Positions 45,047 through 53,921 of a DNA stretch of 64,000 nucleotides are shown here, one piece after another. The notes under the pieces were generated by a model, which had not been told where the DNA came from, did not search any database, and worked only from the letters and a program-made list of their open reading frames with translations. Source of the stretch: Catellatospora sp. KI3 (lineage in GTDB: Bacteria; Actinomycetota; Actinomycetes; Mycobacteriales; Micromonosporaceae); contig NZ_JASAMB010000015.1 of assembly GCF_029948125.1 (NCBI RefSeq), positions 124,001-188,000 on the forward strand, read 5' to 3'. The translations under genes were made by a program, and so were the position numbers. How positions within the stretch are numbered: position 1 is the first letter of the stretch; each line of letters starts with the position of its first letter.

Positions 45047-45694
45047 ATGCTTGATGTGGCGGTGATCGAGGATCCGGCGGCGGCGGAGGTGTGCCTGGAT
45101 CCGGTGCGGGCGCGGCTGCTGGCGGCCCTGGCCGAGCCGGGCTCGGCCAGCACGCTGGCGAACCGGGTCGGCCTGACCCGGCAGAAGGTGAACTACCACC
45201 TGCACGCGCTGGAGCGGGTCGGGCTGGTGGAGCTGGTCGAGGAGCGGCGCAAGGGCAACATGACCGAGCGGGTCATGCAGGCAACGGCCGCGTCGTACGT
45301 CATCTCGCCCGCCGCGCTCGCCCCGGTCGCACCCGACCCCGACCAGGCGCCCGACCAGCTGTCGGCGCGCTGGCTGCTGGCGCTGGGCGCCCGGCTGGTA
45401 CGGGAGGTCGGCGAGCTCATCACCGGCTCCCGGGCGGCGAAGCAGCCGCTGGCGACGTTCGCGGTGGACAGCGAGATCCGGTTCGCCTCCGCCGCCGACC
45501 GCGCCGCGTTCGCCGCCGAGCTGACCCGCAGCCTCGCCGGGCTGGTCGAGCGTTATCACGATGAGCACAGTCCCGGCGGGCGCCGCCACCGGCTCGTGGT
45601 CGGGCTGCATCCGAGCCTGGTCGCGCCCGCCTCCGGGCCCGCCGCACCGGCGACCCTGCCCGACGCGGCACGGCCCGAACTGACGAAGGAGTAG
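45047..45694 (+). CDS. ArsR-family transcriptional regulator
   Basis: This 215-residue protein has a winged helix-turn-helix at residues 15-75 (CLDPVRARLLAALAEPGSASTLANRVGLTRQKVNYHLHALERVGLVELVEER) and a longer C-terminal ligand domain. It lacks the ArsR metal-binding cysteines. It stands 4 bases upstream of an AHSA1-type protein gene, a very common ArsR/SRPBCC pair in actinomycetes. In these the regulator controls the pair itself. The upstream sequence TTGACAACTAAAGTTGTCGG contains the palindrome GACAACTAAAGTTGTC, a likely operator overlapping a -35 TTGACA. Whether it belongs to the biosynthetic cluster is uncertain. Confidence 0.85.
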   Translation: MLDVAVIEDPAAAEVCLDPVRARLLAALAEPGSASTLANRVGLTRQKVNYHLHALERVGLVELVEERRKGNMTERVMQATAASYVISPAALAPVAPDPDQAPDQLSARWLLALGARLVREVGELITGSRAAKQPLATFAVDSEIRFASAADRAAFAAELTRSLAGLVERYHDEHSPGGRRHRLVVGLHPSLVAPASGPAAPATLPDAARPELTKE

Positions 45695-45698
45695 CAGC

Positions 45699-46415
45699 AT
45701 GGACGGCGAGTTCGAGATCGTACGCGAGGGCAGCCTGCGGACCACGCCCGAGGAGTACTGGGACGCGGTCACCACCGGCAACGGCGGCTGGCTGTGGCCG
45801 ATGGAGTTCGAGCCGCGCGTGGGCGGGCAGGCCGCCTTCGGCGGCACGGTCACCGAGTGGGAGCCGCCGCACCGGCTGTGCAGCCGGATGGAGGCGCCCA
45901 ACGGGTGGTTCAACCAGGTCGAGCACACTGTCGACGACGCCGGGGACGGCACCGTCCGGTTCCGGTACGTGCACAGCGGCGTCTTCGTGGACAACTGGGA
46001 GAACCAGTACCAGGGCGCCGATGAGCACACCGACTTCTACCTGCACACGCTCGGGCAGTACCTGGCGTACTTCAGCCGACGCCCGGTGGCGTACGCCTCC
46101 GTCGAGGCGCCGGCCGCCTCGCAGGCCCCGGCCGGGTTCGACATCCTGCGCGCCGCGCTGGGCCTGGGCGCGGGCACCAGGCAGGGCGACGCGGTCGCCG
46201 TGGACCTGCCCGGGGAGGGCATGACCCAGGTGACCGTGGACTACTGGCACCCGCACTTCCTGGGGCTGCGCGGCCCGGACACGATGTACCGCTTCTTCGG
46301 CCGCAACGTCTTCGGCGCCCCGGTCGGCTTCGCCGCCCACCTGTTCGCCGCCCACGCCGACGCCGAGGCGACCCAGAAGTCCTGGCAGCACTGGCTCGAC
46401 ACCGTCTACGCCTGA
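45699..46415 (+). CDS. SRPBCC (AHSA1-type) protein
   Basis: This 238-residue protein has a START-like helix-grip fold of the AHSA1 type. It is recognisable from GDGEF-type start, TPEEYWDAVTTGNGGWLWPMEFEPRVGGQAAFGGTVTEWEPPHRLCSRME near residues 12-70, and a second partial repeat after residue 130 that gives it roughly double the single-domain length. Members bind hydrophobic ligands or act as co-chaperone-like proteins. Co-transcribed with the ArsR regulator. It may bind a cluster product, but nothing in the sequence shows this. Confidence 0.78.
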   Translation: MDGEFEIVREGSLRTTPEEYWDAVTTGNGGWLWPMEFEPRVGGQAAFGGTVTEWEPPHRLCSRMEAPNGWFNQVEHTVDDAGDGTVRFRYVHSGVFVDNWENQYQGADEHTDFYLHTLGQYLAYFSRRPVAYASVEAPAASQAPAGFDILRAALGLGAGTRQGDAVAVDLPGEGMTQVTVDYWHPHFLGLRGPDTMYRFFGRNVFGAPVGFAAHLFAAHADAEATQKSWQHWLDTVYA

Positions 46416-46424
46416 GCCAGGTTG

Positions 46425-46470
46425 GGAAGGGGCCCTTCTGCTACGGAAAGCGATAAGAAGGGCCCCTTCC
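46425..46470. terminator. Bidirectional hairpin terminator between convergent genes
   Basis: GGAAGGGGCCCTTCT (46425-46439) pairs with AGAAGGGGCCCTTCC-type sequence at 46456-46470 across a 16-base loop. It lies between the SRPBCC gene (ends 46415) and the convergent esterase gene (ends 46481). Confidence 0.75.
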
Positions 46471-46480
46471 TTACATCTGG

Positions 46481-47419
46481 TTAGGGGGTGGGGGTGAACC
46501 AGGTGCGGAGTTGGGCGGCGGCCTGCTCCTGGGCGCGGCGGCCGTCGGCGAGGTCGCCGGCCATGCAGAAGAAGCCGTGGATCATCCCGTCGTAGCGGGT
46601 CAAGGTCGTCGGGACGCCGGAGTCGGCGAGCTTCGCGGCGTACTGCTCGGCCTGGTCGCGCAGAGGGTCGTACTCGGCGGTGATGACCAGGGCCGGGGGC
46701 AGGCCGGTGTGGTCGGCGGCCAGCAGGGGCGAGGCGAGCGGGTCGCGCCCGTCGGCGGGCGAGGCCAGGTAGTTCTCCCAGTACCAGGCGACCGAGGTCG
46801 CGTTGAACAGGTACGGGTCGGTGCCCTCGCGCAGCGACGGCGTGTTCGAGGTGTAATCGGTGTTCGGATACACCAGCAGCTGCCCGGCCAGCTCCGGCCC
46901 CTGGTCGCGGGCGAGCAGGGATGCGGCGGCGGCCAGGTTGCCGCCGGCGCTGTCCCCGCCGACCGCGATGCGGCCCGGGTCGGCGCCGAGTTCGGCGGCG
47001 TTCGCGGCGACCCACGCGAGCGCGGCGTGGCAGTCGTGCACGGCGGCGGGGAACCGGTGCTCGGGCGCGAGCCGGTAGCCGGCCGCGACGACCAGGCAGC
47101 CGGCCGCGTTGGCCAGCGTCCGGCAGACCGCGTCGGCGGTGTCGATGGTGCCCAGCGTCCAGCCGCCGCCGAAGTAGTACACCAGCACCGGCAGCGTCTG
47201 GCCGGGCACCGGGCGGTAGATCCGGATCGGCAGCGGGCCGCCCGGCCCGTCGATCTCGCGGTCGACGACCTCGGCGACGTGCTCGGGCGTGCCGCCCGCG
47301 GCCTGGATCGAGGCGAGGTCGGCGGCGCGGGCCTGCTCGACCGACAGCGTGTAGAGCTGCGGGGTGCGGGAGGCTTCGCGTCCGGCGCGCATCGCCTGGA
47401 CCTGGGGGTGCAGCGGCAC
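46481..47419 (-). CDS. HSL-family alpha/beta hydrolase (esterase)
   Basis: This 312-residue hydrolase has the nucleophile elbow GGDSAGGNLAAA near residue 155, Asp in EYDPLRDQ near 252 and His in DGMIHGFFCMAG near 282. The oxyanion motif, normally HGGGW, reads YYFGGGWTLG near residue 85, so the first His is Phe. It starts at the GTG at 47419 with AGGAGAG upstream, 12 bases after the ATP-grasp gene, in a two-gene operon divergent from the main biosynthetic genes. In the cluster it could release or hydrolyse a thioester or ester intermediate, since no thioesterase is present, but this is inferred. Confidence 0.85.
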   Translation of the reverse strand: MPLHPQVQAMRAGREASRTPQLYTLSVEQARAADLASIQAAGGTPEHVAEVVDREIDGPGGPLPIRIYRPVPGQTLPVLVYYFGGGWTLGTIDTADAVCRTLANAAGCLVVAAGYRLAPEHRFPAAVHDCHAALAWVAANAAELGADPGRIAVGGDSAGGNLAAAASLLARDQGPELAGQLLVYPNTDYTSNTPSLREGTDPYLFNATSVAWYWENYLASPADGRDPLASPLLAADHTGLPPALVITAEYDPLRDQAEQYAAKLADSGVPTTLTRYDGMIHGFFCMAGDLADGRRAQEQAAAQLRTWFTPTP

Positions 47420-47431
47420 CGTCTCTCCTAT

Positions 47432-48730
47432 CTATACGGTCGTGCCGGCTTCGTACTCGAAGCCCGCGTTGCGGGGTTCGGCGAACAGCTCGCGCATGGT
47501 CGGGTTGAGGGCCATCACGTCGACCCGGTCGGCGAACCAGGCGGCCAGCTCCGCCAGGCGGCGCTCGGCGGAGGCGACGTCGTCGGTGTGCACCGTGACC
47601 TCGCCCATCCGGAAGTACGTGTTGGCGGGCGTGGCCTCGATCCGCGCGCCGAGCGGGGCGTGCATGCGGACGTGCGCGACGTCCGGCTGGGCGGCGAGTT
47701 CGGAGGCGGTCGGGAACCCGACGACGATGCCCGGCTTCAGCGACAGGAAGGTCGAGGCGACCACGCCCTCGCGGACGCGGGTCGGGATGTCGCCGATCGG
47801 CTGCAGCAGCGCGCGGGCGCCGTAGTCGCCCAGGTCGACGCCGTACTTGTAGCGGATCTGGTCGCGGATGGGGCCGCCGCCGCGGCGGGCGCCGCACTCG
47901 CTGAACACCACCCGGCCGAGGTCGGGCTGGTGGAACAGTTCCAGGTGGAAGATGCCGTCGACCAGGCCCAGCGCGGCGATCGACTGCTCGATCAGGGGGC
48001 GGGCGAGGTCGAAGGCCCACTTGTCCTCGGTGGGGTCGAAGCTGAACGTCTGCACCGGCGCCCGCTGCTGCACCGCGCTCAGGCACGGCTCGGCGTAGCG
48101 GCCCAGGGCGAGGAAGCGGATGTGGCCGTCGGACATGATGCCGTCGGCGAACCACTCGTCCCCGGCGACGAACTCCTCGAGCAGGAAGTTGCGCATCGAC
48201 ACCTTGGCGTTGCGGCACTGGGCGCTGACCCGGACCAGGTCGGCCCGGCTCTCCACGACGCTGGTGAACTGGGTGGCCATGCCGGCGACAGGCTTGAGCA
48301 CGCCCCGGGTGAACGGCATCTCGAAGTCGTCGGGCAGCTCGTGGATGTCGTCGATGACGGCGTATCCGGCGACGGGCAGCCCGGCCTCGGCGATGCGCTT
48401 CTTCTGCAGCGACTTGTCGCGGAACAGCGCCACCGTGGGCGCGGGCACGGCGTTGGCGCCGAGGATGGCGCCGATCGCGGCCGCGGTCATCAGCACCGGG
48501 TCGTCGTGGGCGTAGACGGCGTCGAACGAGCCCTCACCGTATCCGGCCCGGTAGAGGCCGGTGAGGGCCGAGTCCGGGCTCTTGTGGTCGTCGACGAAGA
48601 CCGTGCGGGCACGCTCCGGGATCACGTTGCCGCGGTCCTTGCTGAACGCTCCCAGCAGGACGGTCACCTCGACCGTCTCCGGCAGCGCCTCCAGCGCGGG
48701 TCCGTCGGCACCGACCATCAGCAGGCGCAT
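47432..48730 (-). CDS. ATP-grasp carboxylate-amine ligase
   Basis: This 432-residue ATP-grasp enzyme begins MRLLMVGADGPALEALPE at ATG 48730, with GGGAGGGAG upstream. The pre-ATP-grasp domain covers residues 1-110, the ATP-grasp core about 115-300 (RDKSLQKKRIAEAGLPVAGYAVI; VLKPVAG; FLLEEFVAGDEW), and the metal-binding end GIFHLELFH then VVFSECGARRGGG. A C-terminal sub-domain of about 120 residues follows. It resembles L-amino acid ligases/CARNS1-type enzymes that join a carboxylate to an amino group through an acyl phosphate. In this cluster it may couple Hpg or a derivative to another amino acid or amine. It is the only visible peptide-bond-type enzyme here. Confidence 0.83.
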   Translation of the reverse strand: MRLLMVGADGPALEALPETVEVTVLLGAFSKDRGNVIPERARTVFVDDHKSPDSALTGLYRAGYGEGSFDAVYAHDDPVLMTAAAIGAILGANAVPAPTVALFRDKSLQKKRIAEAGLPVAGYAVIDDIHELPDDFEMPFTRGVLKPVAGMATQFTSVVESRADLVRVSAQCRNAKVSMRNFLLEEFVAGDEWFADGIMSDGHIRFLALGRYAEPCLSAVQQRAPVQTFSFDPTEDKWAFDLARPLIEQSIAALGLVDGIFHLELFHQPDLGRVVFSECGARRGGGPIRDQIRYKYGVDLGDYGARALLQPIGDIPTRVREGVVASTFLSLKPGIVVGFPTASELAAQPDVAHVRMHAPLGARIEATPANTYFRMGEVTVHTDDVASAERRLAELAAWFADRVDVMALNPTMRELFAEPRNAGFEYEAGTTV

Positions 48731-49002
48731 TGCACCGTTCTCCCTCCCGGTCCGGCCATGATCGTGGATCATCAGCCGCCGCATCGATGGCCACCGTATC
48801 GACGGCGACGCCGTGTGTCCAGGGTGGCACCGTCCGCGAGCGATACGCCCAACCTGTCCGACAAACGTCCACAATGCAGGGAACACGTGCGGCCGCCGAT
48901 GCCGCCTGATGGATCGACTTCGTTGCCGATACGGCTATGGTCGGTAACCGCCGCGAGGCGGCACCATGCCTTGCGTAGGCTCGAATCACCCGGAGGAGCA
49001 CC

Positions 49003-50592
49003 GTGGGCCTCTCGTCCCCGCCGACCCGATATCGGCGGCGCCTCGCCATACCCGGACTCGTCGTCGCCGAGGCGATCTCGGTCATCGGCGGCCGGATGTC
49101 GTTCCTGGCCATCCCGTGGCTGGTCCTGGTCACCACCGGCAGCCCGATCAAGGTCGGCACGGTGGCCGGCGCCGAGGCGCTCGCGTACGTGCTGAGCGGC
49201 GTGCTCGCCGCGCCGCTGCAGGACCGGATCGGCTCCCGCCGCACCTCGATCCTGGCCGACCTGGCCAGCGCGGTGACCGTGGGCGCGACGGCGCTGGCCG
49301 GCCAGTTCGGCTTCGAGGTGCTGATCGCCCTGGTCGCCGCCACCGGCGCGCTGCGCGCCCAGGCCGACCGGTCCAAGAACAACGTGCTCAAGCCGCTGAT
49401 GGATGCCGCGGGCACCGACTTCACCCGGGTCTCGTCGGTGCGCGAGAGCGTGCTGCGCACCTCCGGCCTGATCGGCGCCTCGGTCGGCGGGGTGGCCATC
49501 GCCGCGCTCGGCGCGGTGGGCGCGATCTGGCTGGACGCGGCGAGCTTCCTGATCGCGGCGCTGCTGGTCTGGTTCTTCGTGCCCGATCCGGCCACCCTCG
49601 GCGACGCCAAGCCGGTCGAGGCGCCGGCCGAGCCGTACTTCGCGGCGCTGCGGGGCGGGTTCGACTACTTCCGCTCCGAGCCGCTGCTGCGGGCGGTGAC
49701 CAGCATGCTGTTCTTCACCAACCTGTTCAACCAGGCCAGCTCGGTGGTCTTCGTGCCGATGTGGGTGCTCACCGTGCTGCACTCGCCGGTGGCGCTGGGC
49801 TGGGTCGCGGCGGCGTACGCGGTCGGGATGATCGTGGGAAGTGTCGTGTTCGCGACGCTGGCGCCGTACCTGCCGCGCTATCGGGCCGTGGTCTTCGGCT
49901 ACATGGTCGGCGGCGCGCCGCGCTTCCTGATCTTCGCGATCACCGACAACCTGACCGTGATCCTCGTGGTCACCTTCATCAGCGGCATGGTCATGTGCTC
50001 GCTCAACCCGACCATCGGGGCCGTCATCTACCAGCGGGTCCCCGGCCCGATGCTGGCCCGCGCGGGCGGCATCATCATCGCCATCTCGTTCGCGGGCATC
50101 CCGCTGGGCGGCCTGCTCGGCGGCCTGATGGTGCAGGAGCTGGGCCTGACCAACGGCATCCTGCTCACCACGGTGCTCTACTTCGCGGTGTCGCTGTCAC
50201 CGATCATCCGGCACCGGATCTGGCGCCAGCTCAACGACGCCGGGTCGCGCGGTCCGAAAACCGACGGCAGCGCGCTGCCCTGGGGGTACGCGCTGGGCCC
50301 GGCCGTCTTCGGCCCCCGGGTCACCCTGCGGTACGCCGACGGGCAGTGGTCGGTGCACGCCCGGCAGGGCGCCCGGCGGCTGCTGCGCCCGCGCCAGGTC
50401 GCACCGAAGGCGGCCATGCACGCCCTGGCCCAGCTCAACGTGGCGCCGGTGCACGAGGCGGTGCACGAGCTGGTTCAGCGCGACCAAGCCGCGACCGAGC
50501 GCAGGGCGCTTCGAAAACGGGCCGAACTGGATCGGATGGAATCGACGAGGATGGAGATCGAGGCGACCCTGCGCGCCCCGCATCTGCCATAG
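49003..50592 (+). CDS. MFS transporter with extended C-terminus
   Basis: This 529-residue transporter starts at the GTG at 49003 (GGAGGAG four bases before). It has about 11-12 membrane segments in residues 15-410, of the MFS_3/EntS-like enterobactin-exporter type (LSGVLAAPLQDRIGSRRTSILADLASA is the loop 2-3 motif A analogue). The last 115 residues are hydrophilic, and the end is helical and charged (RDQAATERRALRKRAELDRMESTRMEIEATL), unusual for this family. It is divergent from the ATP-grasp/esterase operon and probably exports the cluster product. The 272-base gap before it must hold both promoters; I do not see a clear one. Confidence 0.85.
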   Translation: MGLSSPPTRYRRRLAIPGLVVAEAISVIGGRMSFLAIPWLVLVTTGSPIKVGTVAGAEALAYVLSGVLAAPLQDRIGSRRTSILADLASAVTVGATALAGQFGFEVLIALVAATGALRAQADRSKNNVLKPLMDAAGTDFTRVSSVRESVLRTSGLIGASVGGVAIAALGAVGAIWLDAASFLIAALLVWFFVPDPATLGDAKPVEAPAEPYFAALRGGFDYFRSEPLLRAVTSMLFFTNLFNQASSVVFVPMWVLTVLHSPVALGWVAAAYAVGMIVGSVVFATLAPYLPRYRAVVFGYMVGGAPRFLIFAITDNLTVILVVTFISGMVMCSLNPTIGAVIYQRVPGPMLARAGGIIIAISFAGIPLGGLLGGLMVQELGLTNGILLTTVLYFAVSLSPIIRHRIWRQLNDAGSRGPKTDGSALPWGYALGPAVFGPRVTLRYADGQWSVHARQGARRLLRPRQVAPKAAMHALAQLNVAPVHEAVHELVQRDQAATERRALRKRAELDRMESTRMEIEATLRAPHLP

Positions 50593-50645
50593 AACGTCCG
50601 AATTTTTGCTGGTCCAAACAGGAATCGGCTGATCTTGAACGACCA

Positions 50646-50674
50646 TTGCAAGTACGTCGATTCACTTGTAGTCT
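50646..50674 (+). promoter_or_regulatory. Candidate promoter of the ligase-ACP-KS operon
   Basis: TTGCAA (50646-50651) and TAGTCT (50669-50674) are 17 bp apart in an AT-richer stretch, 78 bases before the first ligase gene. The -10 begins TAG like the other two cluster promoters. Confidence 0.45.
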
Positions 50675-50751
50675 CCGGATTCACCGAGGTCGGTTGGGGG
50701 CACCCGACAGCGGTTCGACAATCACCGATCTTTTGTGGCGGGGACTTCTCC

Positions 50752-52152
50752 ATGAGCAACAACGGTTGGGCGACCGGTGCACCCCTTTCGGCCAGCGCGG
50801 ACTGGGTCGACGACATCCTCCTGCGCGGCGCCGATCGCGACGTCTGCCTCCACTTCGGCGCCCCGGTCGACCGGGCCGCGCTGCGCCACGCCGTGGCCGA
50901 CCGCGAGGCGGTGCTGACCCGCCTCGGGCTGGCCCGCGGCGGCTCGGTCGCGCTCCAGCTGCCCCCCTCCCTGGCGTACGTGGCGAACCTGCTCGCCGCG
51001 TGGCGCATCGGCGCCCAGGTCGCGCTGCTGGACCACCGGCTGACCCCGTTCGAGACCGAGCGGGCGCTGGACCGGCTCGCCCCGCAGGTGCTCGTCGGCC
51101 ACACCGGCACGATTCCGGGCGGGCTGCGCGCCTTCTACGACATCACCGACGTCGCCACCGCCCGCGCGACCGGGCGCCCCGCCGAGACCCACCACTCGGT
51201 CATCCAGCTCAGCTCCGGGTCCACCGGCCCGTCGAAGGTCATCGCCCGCACCGCCGAGCAGCTGGTCGCCGAGGTCGACCGGTACACCCGCATCGACGGG
51301 GTGCCGCTGCCGGGCGAGCGGGTGGTGCTGCTGGCCTCGGTCGTACACGTGCTTGGCCTGGTCGGCGGCCTGCTCTACTGCCTGCACGCGGGCACCGAGC
51401 TGGTGCTGCCGGAGCGGCTGACCGTCGACTCGATCCTCAAGGCCGTCGCCGCGGGCGAGGCCCCGACCACGCTGCTGGGCGTGCCGTTCCACACCGAGCT
51501 GCTCGCCTCCGCGGTCGAGCCGCCGAAGCTGCCGCAGCTCAAGCGGATGACCACCGGCGGCGAGCTGGTGCGCGCCGAGGTGTCGCAGAAGTTCGTGGAC
51601 CGCTACGGGATCATCCTGGGCAACATGTACGGCATGACCGAGGTCGGGGTCATCGCCACCGACCTGTACGGCGCGAACCGCCCGTCGCTCATGCCCGCCC
51701 CCGGCCTGGCCGTGCGCGAGCAGGACGGGCAGCTGCTGGTGTCGGCGCCGGAGTCGCCGTACATCGGGCTGGTCGACCCGACCCGCTGGGCCGACGGCTG
51801 GCTCAACACCAAGGACGCCGGCCAGGTCGACCCCGAGACGGGGCTGATCACGGTGCTGGGGCGGCTGGACTCGCAGGTCTCCGTGGGCGGGCTGAAGGTG
51901 GACCTGACCGAGGTCGAGCACACCCTGGCCGCGCTGCCCGGCGTCGAGGGCGCCGTCGTGATCTTCGACCGGGGCATCGAGGCGTACGCCGTCGTGCCCG
52001 ACCCGGACGCCGCCGCCGCGCTGGAGGGCGAGCTGGCCAAGCGCCTCGCGCCGTTCAAGCGGCCGCGTGAGCTGCACATCGTCGCCCAGCTCCCCCGCAC
52101 GGCGACCGGCAAGCTCGTCCGCGACCACGCGGTGCTGCGCACCGCCGAGTGA
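50752..52152 (+). CDS. Stand-alone acyl-adenylating ligase 1
   Basis: This 466-residue ANL-superfamily enzyme shows A3 QLSSGSTGPSKVIAR near residue 155, A5 NMYGMTEVG near 292, A7 GWLNTKDAG near 350 and A8 GRLDSQVSVGGLKVDLTEVE near 370. A10 PRTATGKLVRDHA, with the catalytic Lys, lies near 455. It is slightly short for the family, with a compact N-terminal domain. ATG 50752 has GGGGA upstream; a longer frame lacks support. It is followed directly by two ACP genes, so it probably activates a carboxylic acid, perhaps aromatic, and loads it on a carrier. The substrate pocket cannot be read reliably by eye. Confidence 0.85.
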   Translation: MSNNGWATGAPLSASADWVDDILLRGADRDVCLHFGAPVDRAALRHAVADREAVLTRLGLARGGSVALQLPPSLAYVANLLAAWRIGAQVALLDHRLTPFETERALDRLAPQVLVGHTGTIPGGLRAFYDITDVATARATGRPAETHHSVIQLSSGSTGPSKVIARTAEQLVAEVDRYTRIDGVPLPGERVVLLASVVHVLGLVGGLLYCLHAGTELVLPERLTVDSILKAVAAGEAPTTLLGVPFHTELLASAVEPPKLPQLKRMTTGGELVRAEVSQKFVDRYGIILGNMYGMTEVGVIATDLYGANRPSLMPAPGLAVREQDGQLLVSAPESPYIGLVDPTRWADGWLNTKDAGQVDPETGLITVLGRLDSQVSVGGLKVDLTEVEHTLAALPGVEGAVVIFDRGIEAYAVVPDPDAAAALEGELAKRLAPFKRPRELHIVAQLPRTATGKLVRDHAVLRTAE

Positions 52153-52277
52153 CCTGCTGTGACATGCGAGCTCGTCGCTCGGGCCTTAATCGGCGGCATC
52201 CTCCGCTTCGCTGCGGACACCACCGAGCGGCCCGGACTCCGAGCTCTTAGTACCGCCCACAAAGGAAGGAAGATCCG

Positions 52278-52535
52278 ATGAGTGCCGAGGTACGCAAGTT
52301 CATCATCGACGCGATCGCCGAGATGAACTACCCCGTCGACGACGTCACCGCCGACACCCCGCTGGGCTCGGCCGGGGTCGACCTGGAGTCGCTGGCCGTC
52401 GCCGAGCTCTCGGTGCGCGTCGAGGACACCTACGGGGTGAAGTTCAGCGACGAGGAGGCCGAGCAGATGGCGGCCATGACCGTCGGCGAGTTCGCCGACG
52501 CGATCATCGAGCGCGGCAACCTGGCGAGCGCGTAG
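52278..52535 (+). CDS. Acyl carrier protein 1
   Basis: This 85-residue four-helix carrier protein has its phosphopantetheine serine at Ser38 in GVDLESLAVAELSVRVEDTYGVKFSDEE (the family's DSL motif reads ESL). Start ATG 52278 follows GGAAGGAAGATCCG. It overlaps the next ACP gene by one base. The 125-base gap before it contains an imperfect inverted repeat (GAGCTCGTCGCTCGGGCC / GGCCCGGACTCCGAGCTC) that could attenuate read-through from the ligase gene, allowing different expression of ligase and carriers. Confidence 0.9.
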   Translation: MSAEVRKFIIDAIAEMNYPVDDVTADTPLGSAGVDLESLAVAELSVRVEDTYGVKFSDEEAEQMAAMTVGEFADAIIERGNLASA

Positions 52536-52777
52536 TGAGCGGGTCGGTGCCGGGCCGTGACGAGGTCATCGCGATGCTCGCCACGTACGGGGAGCGCTCG
52601 CCGGACCAGATCCGCGAGCGCATCGACTCCCTCGAACTGGCCTGGCTGGTGCACCAGGTGGAGCAGCGCTACGCGGTCAGCCTCGACCTGGAGGACGAGG
52701 CGCTGATGCGGATGACGTCGGTGTCCGGTGCCGTCGAGGTGCTGACCGAGGTGTTCGCGGAGCAGGCCCGTGGCTGA
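52535..52777 (+). CDS. Acyl carrier protein 2
   Basis: This 80-residue protein starts at a GTG that shares one base with the ACP1 stop. A carrier-protein motif IDSLELAWLVHQVEQRYAV places Ser32 at the phosphopantetheine site. It is diverged from ACP1, with a shorter first helix. Two distinct free ACPs beside two ligases and two ketosynthases suggest separate carriers for starter and extender or for two substrates. Its stop overlaps the ketosynthase start by eight bases. Confidence 0.83.
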   Translation: MSGSVPGRDEVIAMLATYGERSPDQIRERIDSLELAWLVHQVEQRYAVSLDLEDEALMRMTSVSGAVEVLTEVFAEQARG

Positions 52778-53921
52778 CCTGCCCGGCCGCGGCGACCGGC
52801 AGCCGGTGGTGCTCACCGGCCTGTCGGTGCTCAGCGCGTACGGCCGCGGTGCCGACGCGCTGCTGGCGGGGCTGGCGGCGGGGCGTCCGGCGTTCGCGCC
52901 GGTGACCCGCTTCGACGTGGCCAACCGTCGGGTGGGGGTCGGTGCGCTGCTGCCCGGCGCGCCGGTCCTCTTCGACGAGCTGCTCAACACCGTGGACGAG
53001 GCGTGCGCGGGCGCCGGGCTCGACCCGGCCGCCCGCGCCACCGCCCCGCTGCTGCTGGCGGTGCACGGCGACCCGACCGGGTCACGGGTGAGCAGCCCCG
53101 ACGTGACCGGGCACCGCACCGGCGCGTTCACCGCCGCGCTGGCCGACAAGGCGGGGCTGGCGCCGGGGGCGCGGACGTACACCAGTGCCTGTGTGGCCGC
53201 CAGCAGCGCCGTCGCCGACGCCGCCGCGCTGGTGGCCAACGGGATGGCCGAGCGGGTCGTGGCCGCCGCCGGATACCTGGTCGATCCGGACCAGTTCGCC
53301 CTGTTCGACGCCGGGCGGGCGCTGGCCGCCGACGGCGCGGTGCGGCCGTTCAGCGCCGGGCGCAAGGGACTGCTGCTCGGCGACGGGGTCGCCGCGGTCG
53401 TGGTCGAGTCCGCCGAAGCCGCCGCTCGGCGCGGCGCGTCCGTGCTGGCCAGGCTGGTCGGCTGGGGGCGCGCGGGCGACGGGTACCACGTGGTGCAGCC
53501 GCGCCCCGACGGCGCCGGGCTGGCCCGCGCGATCGGCGCGGCGCTGGACCGGGCCGGGCTGTCCCCGGCCGACATCGGCTACGTGAACGCGCACGGCTCG
53601 GGTTCGGCGCAGAGCGACGTGGCCGAGGCGGCCGCGCTGGCGCTGGCGCTGGGCGAGCACGCGGCCACCGTGCCGGTCAGCTCGACGAAGTCGCTGCACG
53701 GGCAGGCGCTGGAGGCGTCACCGCTGCTGGAGCTGGTGGCGACGGTGCTGTCGCTGCGCCACGGCGCGCTGCCGGTCAACGCGGGCTACCTGGGCGCCGA
53801 CCCCGACTGCCCCCTCAACGTGATCACCGAAGGGCCGCTGGAGCGCTCGCCGTCATACGCGCTGAGCCTCAACGCCGCCTTCGGCGGCGCCAACACCGCG
53901 CTGCTGGTGGGTGCGGTGTGA
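52770..53921 (+). CDS. Beta-ketoacyl synthase 1
   Basis: This 383-residue thiolase-fold ketosynthase has the complete catalytic set: Cys141 in YTSACVAASSA, His275 in NAHGSGS and His310 in SSTKSLHG, with Lys307. It is shorter than FabF (about 410), particularly in the N-terminal loop region (VLTGLSVLSAYGRGADALLAGLAAGRPAFAP). With a full Cys-His-His triad it should catalyse decarboxylative Claisen condensation on ACP-bound substrates. It overlaps the next KS-like gene by four bases (GTGA). Confidence 0.9.
   Translation: MADLPGRGDRQPVVLTGLSVLSAYGRGADALLAGLAAGRPAFAPVTRFDVANRRVGVGALLPGAPVLFDELLNTVDEACAGAGLDPAARATAPLLLAVHGDPTGSRVSSPDVTGHRTGAFTAALADKAGLAPGARTYTSACVAASSAVADAAALVANGMAERVVAAAGYLVDPDQFALFDAGRALAADGAVRPFSAGRKGLLLGDGVAAVVVESAEAAARRGASVLARLVGWGRAGDGYHVVQPRPDGAGLARAIGAALDRAGLSPADIGYVNAHGSGSAQSDVAEAAALALALGEHAATVPVSSTKSLHGQALEASPLLELVATVLSLRHGALPVNAGYLGADPDCPLNVITEGPLERSPSYALSLNAAFGGANTALLVGAV

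Noticed and set aside
53003-53917. N-terminal extension of the half-ketosynthase gene
   Set aside because: The frame is open upstream but overlaps KS1 in another frame and translates to Arg/Gly-rich sequence. The GTG at 53918 gives a proper GTGA overlap.
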